NCBI RefSeq assembly: GCF_000264905.1
Contig: NW_006763137.1
Location: forward strand, 2,194,455 to 2,205,556
Direction of reading: 5' to 3'
Length of the DNA stretch: 11,102 bases
Origin: Stereum hirsutum FP-91666 SS1
Taxonomy: Eukaryota; Basidiomycota; Agaricomycetes; Russulales; Stereaceae
Shown: in pieces, positions 1 through 7,260 of the stretch
How positions within the stretch are numbered: position 1 is the first letter of the stretch
Layout of the letters: each line of letters begins with the position of its first letter
Program-made: the position numbers and the translations under genes
The notes under the pieces: model-generated
What the model was told of the DNA's origin: nothing
What the model saw: only the letters and a program-made list of their open reading frames with translations
Database searches by the model: none

Positions 1-95
1 AGATCAATTAGGAGCTAAGCAGAACGTTCTGAGGTGATTTAAAGCGCAGGGCCCATAACCTGTGAGGCGCAGATAATCGAACACTCGAAGAACGA

Positions 96-204
96 CTGTG
101 AGAAGCGTCACTGTCAATGATATTGCCCTCACAAAGTAATAGAAAAAGAAAGAGACAAAATCTATAGTAAGACTCACCTGTGAGAAGCGTCACTGTCAAT
201 GATA
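96..204. repeat. 27-base direct repeat, two copies 82 bases apart
   Basis: Positions 96-122 and 178-204 are identical over 27 bases. Read on the minus strand, each copy holds ATTGACAG followed by TGACGCTTCTCACAG. The upstream minus-strand copy is followed directly by GTGAGT, a consensus splice donor, and the downstream copy carries ATTGACAG, a plausible acceptor, so the two could bound an intron of about 66 bases. Nothing else in 1-358 looks coding. The stretch around 230-360 is GC-rich and holds a small doubled motif, GAGGCGCGGAA, at 301 and 314. Confidence 0.8.
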
Positions 205-358
205 AAGAGACAAGGACGCTTCCCACAAGTTAAAAGGACGCGCTCCGGCGCTTACCGGTCTACTATACAGTTGGAAAACTACCTGCCTAAACGGGACGCA
301 GAGGCGCGGAACCGAGGCGCGGAATCCGGCCCTCTGCGGCCCGCTGGCTGGCGAAATA

Positions 359-455
359 ACTAAAGTCATAACTCTGCAGTAAGTGGTCCTATCAGTCCCG
401 GAAAAATTGCTAAAATATCAGGAAAATTCCCTCTGTCTCGTCGTAATACTCCGGA
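359..455 (+). repeat. 97-base direct repeat, left copy
   Basis: This block matches 3201-3297 without gaps over 97 bases, with six mismatches by hand alignment (about 94% identity), five of them transitions. Both copies have the same orientation. They enclose the decayed transposase gene and the possible LTR. The flanks outside the repeat do not match. It could be a fragment of a dispersed repeat present twice by chance, or a duplication linked to rearrangement of the enclosed region. No inverted copy was seen in the window, so it does not behave as a terminal inverted repeat. Confidence 0.9.
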
Positions 456-523
456 CAGTCAGAGACAGAACAAAAAGATCCCGCACTGCCCTCTGACTCA
501 TTCTCCGAGTGGGGGTCACCTTC

Positions 524-1340
524 TCAGCCAATGCTTTCGGGGTCAGACCCGTCATCATCCATAACCTCGTCCTCCTCTGGATCGGGATCGGTGCTCTTGG
601 GGCTTGAACACTGTTTCTTCGAAGACTTGAGTGTCTCCGGTGTAGGATCGCGCTTGGGTTTAGCAGGTTTCCGACCCCATCCGCTTTGTTTACCCCCAGC
701 CCTCATATTGGCTCGCTTCTTTTCCCACTCACGGACCAATTCCGCATAAACTGCATCGATGCAACTGTTCTCCTTTCCTCTCCATTCTCTCACCTTCTTG
801 TTATCTGCCCTCGTCCTCTCTTTCTCTTTCGCTCGCCTATCGTCTTCCTCCACGGCAGCGTAGAACTCGGGACCAGTCCAAATGTGGCCCTCTGGGGCAT
901 TCGTGTGCGCCAACGCATCCGCCTTTCCACAGCTCCTCTTATTTTCCTCCGCATACAACTTCTCCCTCAATCCATCATTATACAAGCCCTGCATCACCAT
1001 CTGGGCGTTCTGACTTTCGACAATATCGCGACCTTCATTGGCTTGGCCTTCCAAGATCTTCACATGCTCCCGAAGTGCACGAATTTCGTCGTCCTTCTCC
1101 TTTGGCGTTTGGCCGGTTCCTTCGAGCGAGATGGAAGGAGTGTTGTGCAAAGGGAGGTGTCTGATCGTTGGAGAAGGAAGTTGTGTAGAGGATGTGAAGG
1201 AACCGTGTTCAGGTAGGAGAAAGGAATAGTCAGAGTGCTGCAAGTATCCAAAGGTATGTTCGACTCCTTGCTCTACCTCTGTAGTCGAATGTGGCGAGGC
1301 AGAGTTTGTTGTTGGAGATGTATCGGATGGTGTTCCACAT
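524..1340 (-). pseudogene. pogo-type transposase, charged coiled-coil C-terminal tail
   Basis: The frame is open without a break from about 1387 to the TGA at 524-526, but antisense overlap with the flipped block means that only the part below about 1340 is genuine. It has a Ser/Thr/Pro-rich linker, a likely coiled coil (DDEIRALREHVKILEGQ), a motif of the form IVESQNAQMVMQGL, then WTGPEFYAAVEEDDRRAKEK. A very basic stretch follows (GRKPAKPKRD), and the tail ends acidic (EEDEVMDDDGSD). This order matches the C-terminal extension of pogo-type transposases in mushroom genomes as I know them. It is the best preserved part of the gene. Confidence 0.75.
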
Positions 1341-1740
1341 GCGCAAGATGTTGGCCTGTTTGGACCCCTAAAGTCATCGTACAACAATGCCCGGGTAGAA
1401 TGGGAGAAGAGGCACAGACACTCAGCACGTGTTGAGAACTTCCTCGAGATCTACGTGATTGCACACTGCGCCACCTTCACCGAAGCAAATATCTTAGCGG
1501 CTTTCCAAAAAACCGGACTTGTTCCATTCAACCCGGCTGCCATACCGCAGAGTGCGCTGGAGCCCAGTAAAGAGCTTTCGATTCATGGCGGGTTCCCCAT
1601 CAATCCTCCTAGCCCTGCGAAAGAGATCCTGGAAGCTTTCCGAAAGGTGCGCCACACTCGTAGAGTGACAGAGTCGTCCACACATTCCTCCACACACCGT
1701 GTCCAATCACAGTCTCAGGAGAGGGAAGGTCCCACGAGAC
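1335..1740 (+). pseudogene. inverted internal block of the pogo-type transposase
   Basis: Read on the plus strand, this block gives QDVGLFGPLKSSYNNA, then FTEANILAAFQKTGLVPFNP, then PSPAKEILEAFRKVRHTRR. In pogo/DDE_1 transposases this is the segment with the third catalytic Asp (here 1347-1349) and the NIxxAFxKTGxxPFNP motif, and it belongs between the two minus-strand parts of the same gene. The plus frame is open from about 1335 to 1889, but family resemblance fades after about 1650-1740. The simplest reading is an inversion of about 400 bases, with loss of roughly a dozen codons at the catalytic junction. Breakpoints are placed to within 10-20 bases only. Confidence 0.8.
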
Positions 1741-1743
1741 TGA

Positions 1744-2762
1744 CAGAGAGATGTCGTTTGCAATGGCATGGCTCAGAACGGCAAGGGAGTAGTGGGTTTG
1801 TTGGATGTCGAAGACTAAGACTCACTCAGCACCTAGGTCTTTATCCTTGGTATCCTTGTCGAAATGTTCTATCCAGGAACGGCCGATAAGGTTGTTTGTG
1901 TATCCTTTACGAGCACAGGATACACTGTAGTGATTGTCATGGTCAGAAGAATGTGGTGCATGAAAATATAAGCTGATTTTACGCACTGAGCAGGTAATGG
2001 GTTGTTATCCCTCCACTTCTTCAGCATCCGTTTGCCTTTGAAGATAACAGTTGGTGGAAGATACGAGCCATCAGCACAGATGGGTGCCATCACCATCAAG
2101 CTTGTTCTCCCTTCACCCGATAGCTGGTACGTGTTCTTCGTCCCCCGCTTACCAATAACTCTCATCTTTCGACCCACTCCTGGAAGGAAGTTAACTTCAT
2201 CCATTGTATAGATATTGTGTGGAAGGATGCCTCGATCGACCACATGGGTCTTCCAGGCATTAAACCAGCTCTCGAGGGCCTTGGGATTTGCGGCGCTGGC
2301 ACGGTCTTTCGTCAAGGATGAACTCCAGTGAGTGGCTATGTTGTGAGCTATCGGAGACGCTAAAAACTGATCAATCCAGCTGTCAGTGACAGCGTAGCCT
2401 GCTTTCCCCTTGATCCTCAACAACTCCGCGACCTTCTCCTTCAACACGCACCAAACAAGTGGCAGACCTTGGTCGGCACATGCCTCTATCCATTTGACGA
2501 GGGTTAACCGAGACGAACGAGAGAGGATGTTTTTGTTGTCATTACAGTCCGTGTTCGTGCGCATGTTCAGGTTTTGGTGGTGTCGGGTGACCGTGGTATG
2601 GCTGACGCCGTGAATCTTTGTGATCGTGGTCACACTCCGACGTTCTTTTTTGGGCTTGTGCTGTTCAAGCTCGTATTCAGCTATGGCGGCTTTCTTTGCT
2701 GTGTCATTTGATTTTGATACTTTAGCCTTCTTTTTGAGCTCAGATTCTGCATGTCGGGCCAT
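1744..2762 (-). pseudogene. pogo-type transposase, DNA-binding and N-terminal catalytic part
   Basis: The start chosen is the ATG at 2760-2762 (MARHAESE), because the lysine-rich start and helix-turn-helix follow directly; an in-frame ATG at 2826-2828 adds 22 unlike residues. Residues about 20-75 form a psq-like helix-turn-helix (SVTTITKIHGVSHTTVTRHH). Residues about 85-150 resemble the CENP-B/Tc5 domain (LVKWIEACADQGLPL, then VTDSWIDQFL). The first catalytic Asp lies in YTMDEVNFLPG (codon 2199-2201). A 62-base intron, donor GTGCGT at 1986 and acceptor ACTACAG ending at 1925, contains a CTGAC branch site. After it the frame reads WIEHFDKDTKDK, then a TGA at 1822-1824, then VLVFDIQQTHYS with the second catalytic Asp (1807-1809). 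Recognisable similarity stops at about 1744, just before the position where the family usually has a PPHxxHxLQPLD motif. Confidence 0.85.
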
Positions 2763-2921
2763 AGTGAAGGGCTGTGCTGGTGAATGGTTTACATCGTCGC
2801 CACACGAAGCGCTCGAACATGGATGCACAACAGATGCACGTGACCATGAATTCCCCTAAAGTTTGCATCCTCGCTCGAATGTCCTGTAGAAAATCAATAT
2901 GAGAACCTATAGGTCCCACAT

Positions 2922-3106
2922 TGTAGGGATACATTCCACATGTAATCAGCACTGCAAGGAATATTTTAAGACATTCTCCATGCTAAAATTGCTGCTCTGC
3001 CATTACACTTGTATAAAATAAATTCACCATTTTATTCACGGAGACGGCAATTGTGCATGAAACACGCAGAGAAAAAAAGGGAGAGTAGCCACGATTGTAT
3101 ACTACA
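2922..3106 (+). mobile_element. possible copia-type LTR remnant (solo or truncated)
   Basis: The block begins TGTAG and ends CTACA, the short inverted ends expected of an LTR. It is about 185 bases long and contains TATAAAATA at 3012 overlapping an AATAAA at 3017. Two bases beyond its end is TGTTATCAGAGC (3109-3120), one mismatch from the initiator-tRNA primer site common in copia elements. Only about 80 bases follow before the 97-base repeat, and no gag or pol frame is seen, so the body is missing. No second copy and no target duplication were found. The call rests on short motifs and could be chance. Confidence 0.33.
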
Positions 3107-3108
3107 CA

Positions 3109-3120
3109 TGTTATCAGAGC
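3109..3120 (+). promoter_or_regulatory. possible tRNA primer-binding site of an LTR element
   Basis: TGTTATCAGAGC differs at one base from TGGTATCAGAGC, the complement of the 3' end of initiator methionine tRNA used by many copia retrotransposons. It lies two bases after the possible LTR end. The position supports the LTR call, but a 12-base near match has little weight alone. Confidence 0.3.
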
Positions 3121-3163
3121 CATATTGACAGGTATCTAGCTGGAGAGGCCGTAGAAAACAACA

Positions 3164-3196
3164 GTGCAAGGACCGGTGATTGTGCAAGGACCGGTG
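3164..3196 (+). repeat. two-copy tandem repeat, 18-base period
   Basis: GTGCAAGGACCGGTG occurs at 3164-3178 and again at 3182-3196. It touches the start of the right 97-base repeat copy and may mark a rearrangement junction. Confidence 0.8.
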
Positions 3197-3200
3197 GTTG

Positions 3201-3297
3201 ACTGAAGTCATAACTCTGCAGTAAGTGGTCCTATCAGTCCCGGAAAATTTGCTAAAATATCAGAGAAATTCCCTCTGTCTTGTCGTAATACTCTGGA
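3201..3297 (+). repeat. 97-base direct repeat, right copy
   Basis: This is the partner of 359-455, displaced by exactly 2842 bases with no gaps. The sequence after it (3298-3895) differs from the left flank and holds no gene that I can recognise: it is AT-rich, with short frames only and no splice-linked coding pattern on either strand. Confidence 0.9.
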
Positions 3298-3895
3298 TAC
3301 CACACAGTTCCCTATAGGGAGGGATTATGATGGAAAAAATAGTAAACATCTGTCTTAGGCTCACATGATCATAGACTCCAGCCAAATACCAAAGATGCAT
3401 ACTCATTGAGCTCAAGGTTACTGTCCTAGACCAGGATCTGAAAAGTGGCCTATAAGTGAAGAAATTTAGCGTTTGACAGATTCCCCTCATAATACTAACC
3501 TATAATTTTTACCATGTTCTTGGATTGAATATCCTATGAAATATGCAGACTTTTGTGCTGAGCTAGTGAATGGATGGGCAGAGAAAAATTGAAAGGTGTC
3601 AAAAATAGTCTGTTACACCTCCGCACCAATTTGGAGTGGCAAAATTATGCTCATCACAGGCATCTCAAACAAATTATGAACTTGATAGATTTATAAGAAA
3701 AGTCCTTCACAGAGTTCAAAGAGTAGAGTACAGAAATGAAAACAAAGTTTTGGATCTGGGTCAAGGACAGTACTTATTCAAGGTCCACATAACTCTTGAG
3801 ATAGACATTAATCTGAGATGATCTACTGAGACCAAGGGTTAGAACATGATCCCAAATAAGCTGGTTATTATTCAGGTGACACACTACAAAGAGTA

Positions 3896-4263
3896 CTAAG
3901 ACAGAGTTGCCTCAGGAACTCTACCAAGCATGTAGTTCTTCCCCCAATCTTCCTCTTTAACTTCTAATTCGTCATATGTTTTCTTGGGGAAAAATAAGAC
4001 AGTGGTGATATGTCTAGGGGTTACTTTGGATTTCTCTTCTGCAGGATCTGCCACTGGAGTCCATTCTCAAAGTCCATGTGCCAGACCATCAGTGTGACCC
4101 ATGAATGCATGTCCTTTACAGTAACTATAGAAAATAATAATAGTGAGAGACATTTCTTATACTTCTGAATTGCAGAAAAAAATTACTATAGGAGAGCATC
4201 AAGCTCTGGAACCTCTATGTGTCATAGCCGGGCTTACTTGACGTCAATCTGAGTGTCTTCCAT
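3896..4263 (-). pseudogene. small two-exon gene of unknown function, broken by one stop
   Basis: The product is not recognised. Exon 1 (4263-4238) starts at an ATG in a strong context (GCCATGG) and reads MEDTQIDV. A 113-base intron (4237-4125) has donor GTAAGC and acceptor TTTTCTATAG. Exon 2 (4124-3896) joins in phase and reads YCKGHAFMGHTDGLAHGL, then a TGA at 4067-4069, then EWTPVADPAEEKSKVTPRH, then TTVLFFPKKTYDELEVKEED and NYMLGRVPEATLS before a TAG. The total is 85 codons including both stops. The phase match across the intron, the protein-like composition and the promoter upstream argue for a former gene. It may be only the 5' part of a longer one. The internal TGA could be a decayed Arg (CGA) or Trp (TGG) codon. 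Confidence 0.5.
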
Positions 4264-4428
4264 GGCTGATCCTGGTCCAAAGGTGAAGAGGTGGTTTGAG
4301 GTCGCAGATAATGTTCGCGGGATGGTCTGAAGAGACAAGGTTGAAGGGGTGAAAGGTAGATTGATTCACAGAGCTAGTCCAGGTGTTGATGAGCTTAAAG
4401 CTAGGGTACATAGATACATGCAGACCAC

Positions 4429-4623
4429 TATATATATTACGAGGGGCGAGGAGCTGGGGAGGAGGTTCTGAGCCAATCAGATAGAACGTGAAAGATAGAA
4501 GTAAAGGAGGACCGGTTAAGTCGGTTGACGAGGTAGCCGGACTCTGGGATACAATTGGGTAGCCAATCGGAAAGGAGAAGTGGTTAATCCGGAGTGACAC
4601 GTGTTAAACGTGAGGGGGCCAAT
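4429..4623 (-). promoter_or_regulatory. TATA and CCAAT promoter region for the small two-exon gene
   Basis: Read on the minus strand, a TATATATA box (4429-4436) lies about 166 bases before the ATG at 4263. Upstream are three CCAAT boxes (plus-strand CCAAT at 4473, 4563 and 4619, each as GCCAATC) and one perfect CACGTG (4598-4603). A CT-rich leader runs between the TATA box and the ATG. CCAAT, E-box-like and TATA elements in this order are typical of fungal promoters and of fungal LTR promoters, so an LTR origin cannot be excluded. The rest of 4264-4858 has no gene. Confidence 0.5.
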
Positions 4624-4780
4624 CGGAAGTGATATGGGAACATAGAAGAAGTAAGGCTGGGAGGAGCCGGAAGTCGTGGTCAAGGGATGTAGGGGAAACT
4701 CGGAGTAAGTGGAGAGGGATGTATTTAGGGAGGGGGGAAGTGGGAAGGCTAGAGAGAATTGTAGAGGCAAAAAGAAAGGG

Positions 4781-4810
4781 AAAAGAAAAGAAAAGAAAAG
4801 AAAAGAAAAG
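4781..4810 (+). repeat. (AAAAG)n microsatellite
   Basis: There are six exact AAAAG units, with imperfect flanks on both sides (about 4771-4817). On the minus strand it is a long CTTTT polypyrimidine tract just past the last readable exon of the dioxygenase-like pseudogene, where an intron 3' tract or a rearrangement point would lie. Confidence 0.95.
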
Positions 4811-4858
4811 AAAAAAGAATATGTTTGTATGTATGCTCCTTACACCATGTATGCTCAC

Positions 4859-6434
4859 TGGACCCACAGGCAAAGCTGGCTCTAACATCCTTGTTATATT
4901 AGTCATAATGCATGAACAGCCACATTTTGTAGAGCAGTGTACGTGCAATCCAAGGACCAGTAGCACTGTCGATAGTCCTTCCAGCTGCAAATCTCTTCTT
5001 GACCTCATGGTATACTTCTGGCCAGAAAACATTCAAGTATTCGGCCAGAATACCTGTGATGGGTTGAGATTGTGCTATATACCGTTCTAGAGAGAGCCTG
5101 AAGCCAGAGCTGCAGACTGTGTCTGATGACACAGAGAGGGGCTGACTTTTCATATAAGTAATTCAAAAAAAAAGAAACATACACACAACAATGACAATGA
5201 AATCAAATAGTCAATTCACATTATCGGGGTGTCCTTGTTGCTTCCAAGCATGAGCAAACTGATACACTCTCTTTCTTTCCACCTTGCGGGAGTCATCACA
5301 GGTGACATATCAGAACAAATAATTCTCAAGCTCTTCCAGGTTTTCTGGGTGACAGACGTCTATGGGTACCATTGGTGGACTCTGACTGATCAAGTACTGC
5401 ACAGTGTACTTGTAAGGGATAAGGAGGTTCTCCTGTTTGTCAAATCGGAGTAAGCTGAAGATGCAGAACATGACTATAATATACATACTGGAATCCCATC
5501 TGAAACATATTTCTGACCTTCCTCCACACCTTTCTTGAGATCACTGATTGTACGACCATTGTACTGGGTCTCAAGGGTGAGGTATTTTTCCTCCTCTCTT
5601 TGTTTAGAAGGTCAAAAAAGGTCGAAGATATGAAAGAACCAGGATCGAACACTCACAACCGGATCATCAGACCATTGATATCCAAGGTATACACCTAGAA
5701 GTTAATCATTTACATCAACATATATGGTCGTGAACGCCAAGGGCTCTTTATCCCCCAGCTGCTGCTCTGCTAACTTACGCATATTCTTGAGAGTTTCGGC
5801 TGTGTTCTTCTTCTTTTTACTCAGTAGAGCTTCTAGAGTCTTGTCTACCCAAACAAGAGGTGCGTTATTAAAGACATGCAGGGCCCTTTTGGCAGCACCT
5901 TGGATAGCCCTTTTCTGGATCTTATCCTGGGCTCGGGCCCGAGAAGAAACAGGGACCAAATGAGAAGGTCTAGTATCTTGGTCAGGGGGCTGAACCCAGT
6001 ACTGCTTGGATATAGTTTTCTGTTGAAGGCAGATCAATACAAACAGTGGTTTGCCTTAAGTATTAGAGACGTCTATTAATATCAAGACCGACCTTTTTTG
6101 GATCCCATTTGGAATGGTCCAAGTCTCAGCTGCTGTCCTCGACTTGGTCAGGTCCCCTCGTTATCGACCAAGGTACTTGATCGAGCTCAGGATCCGCATT
6201 GTGTTCGTCTGTCTATTCCAGAGGATCATTCTATAATGTTGGATACCTGTGCAGGGCTCAATGACTCACAAGCTCGACTCTGACCCATACTCCTTTTTTG
6301 GCAGCGGTAGGAGTATCTGGAGAAGTGTCTGACTGTTAAAAACAAATTCAGCAATGTTGGATCAGAACTTAGATGAGTGGAAAGTAGAGATCACTCACCC
6401 TCTGTCTCTTCTGGAACAAGTCAGTGGCAGACAT
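4859..6434 (-). pseudogene. decayed multi-exon gene with TET/JBP-like (2OG-Fe(II) dioxygenase) motif block
   Basis: Seven exons can be joined, six of them with firm junctions: 6434-6399 (MSATDLFQKRQR, Kozak ACCACCATG), 6332-6270, 6212-6093, 6019-5657, 5593-5489, 5432 to about 5210, and about 5147-4859. The first five introns are 66, 57, 73, 63 and 56 bases and all keep phase 0. Readable pieces include KQYWVQPPDQDTRPS, APLVWVDKTLEALL, TTIYVDVND and PYKYTVQYLISQSPPMVPID. The last exon has FAAGRTIDSATGPWIARTLL, then YKMWLFMHYD, then NKDVRASFACG. That order (GPW, R, YK, HxD, then a small-residue ...F..G run) resembles fungal dioxygenases of the TET/JBP kind, where HxD binds iron; those enzymes oxidise 5-methyl groups of pyrimidines in DNA. 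Four in-frame stops occur (6126, 5702, 5310, 4899). The second iron ligand and the oxoglutarate Arg are absent: the gene ends near the AAAAG tract. Gene decay is secure; the family name is tentative. Confidence 0.6.
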
Positions 6435-6519
6435 GGTGGTCGGAAAGCAAAGGCTGTTAATTGATGGGAATTGCCATGCAGAGTGGCTGAGTAGAAATTT
6501 GCTCCTCAGAATCCAAAAT

Positions 6520-6537
6520 CCCAGACCGAGGTCTGGG
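6520..6537. promoter_or_regulatory. 18-base dyad upstream of the dioxygenase-like gene
   Basis: CCCAGACC and GGTCTGGG face each other across two bases, about 85-100 bases before the ATG at 6434. The arms are perfect. Its place in the proximal promoter of a minus-strand gene suggests a protein-binding site, but no known factor is assigned. Confidence 0.4.
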
Positions 6538-6723
6538 CTCCCGCTTTTGGCTATCTCATTCCCGTCCCCATCCCTGACTAACCATTCTTATTCAAAACAA
6601 TTGTTCCTCTTGACTGCCACTATTGTCCCCTTTCATCATCTATATCAATGGTTATATTATGAGCAAGCACAATAGCAACAGAGAAGCTATTGTCATCAAT
6701 AATTCCAGGCGTCCATGTACCAC

Positions 6724-6806
6724 CTTTACAAAGAGTCCTTGTCCTAAGCTATTGGCTCTTTGCAAAGAGTCGTCTGCCAAAATATTAATGGCTCTTTATA
6801 AAGAGC
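6724..6806. repeat. cluster of CTCTTT-NN-AAAGAG palindromes
   Basis: CTCTTTGCAAAGAG (6756-6769) is a perfect 14-base palindrome and GCTCTTTATAAAGAGC (6791-6806) a perfect 16-base one, with centres 36 bases apart. A degenerate third (CTTTACAAAGAG, 6724-6735) lies about 34 bases to the left. The regular spacing suggests a duplicated unit. They lie 290-370 bases upstream of the dioxygenase-like pseudogene. Confidence 0.75.
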
Positions 6807-6889
6807 ATGGGCTGGTGGATATTCTGGCTGGGAAAATGACCGGAAAAATAGGCGGGAAAATGGCTGAAAAATGGTTGGAAAAATAGGTG

Positions 6890-7260
6890 GATGGGTAGGG
6901 GGTAGAATAGGGTAGAAAAATGGGGGTAATTGTGCAGCAGTGATAGAATAGATATATACAGGGTTTAGGGAGGATGTATGGGGCTAGATATGGGCTCTGG
7001 GGCTAGGGTAGATAGATAGATGGATAGGGATAGAATGGTAGACGATAAAAATACGGAAAAATAGGAAAATAATAGCAGGGATGTTGGGATTGATATACTG
7101 GGTACTGTAAGGGTGTATTAGTAGGGGAAATGGGGTGATCTGGGGGTGTTTTGGTAACTTTGTGAGTTTTGTGATTCAGAGTGAATGAATTGCAGGGGTT
7201 GGTGTTGTTTTGATGGAATTAGTTGATAAAAGAGTAAAATGTGGTCCAAAGTTGTCAACA
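6890..7260 (+). other. C-depleted, G-rich low-complexity stretch
   Basis: A hand count over 6901-7260 gives about 125 G and 20 C on the plus strand, a GC skew near 0.7. The stretch is made of GGGTAGA-, GATAGATA- and GGGGCTAG-like words without a strict repeat unit. It holds no gene. Similar but weaker G-rich text with repeated TTCTGGG words continues to about 7760, and AT-rich sequence without a recognisable gene fills 7760-8390. Confidence 0.8.

Larger units (their letters stand above)
524..2762 (-). mobile_element. decayed pogo/Fot1-type (DDE_1) transposon gene with an internal inversion
   Basis: This is the coding body of a Tc1/mariner-superfamily element of the pogo group, whose transposase cuts and pastes DNA through a DDE/D active site. 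Reading from 2762 downward gives an N-terminal helix-turn-helix region, a second CENP-B-like DNA-binding domain, and the first two catalytic motifs. The block that should follow lies on the opposite strand (about 1335-1740). The charged C-terminal tail then resumes on the minus strand down to a TGA at 524-526. One intron (1925-1986) and one premature TGA (1822-1824) are also present. I found no terminal inverted repeats or TA target duplication, so the true ends are unknown. The element cannot encode a working transposase. Confidence 0.85.

Noticed and set aside
686..1216. Long plus-strand open frame over the transposase tail
   Set aside because: It is antisense to the well-conserved coiled-coil tail and has no protein-like motifs.
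3260..3490. 76-codon minus-strand frame beside the right 97-base repeat
   Set aside because: It runs into the repeat, has no motif and no splice-linked neighbours.
3636..3821. Small plus-strand open frame
   Set aside because: AT-rich with no motif, start context or splice support.
4604..5032. 142-codon minus-strand frame with a Phe-rich hydrophobic run
   Set aside because: The hydrophobic part is only the CTTTT microsatellite in translation, and the rest is out of frame with the dioxygenase-like exon.
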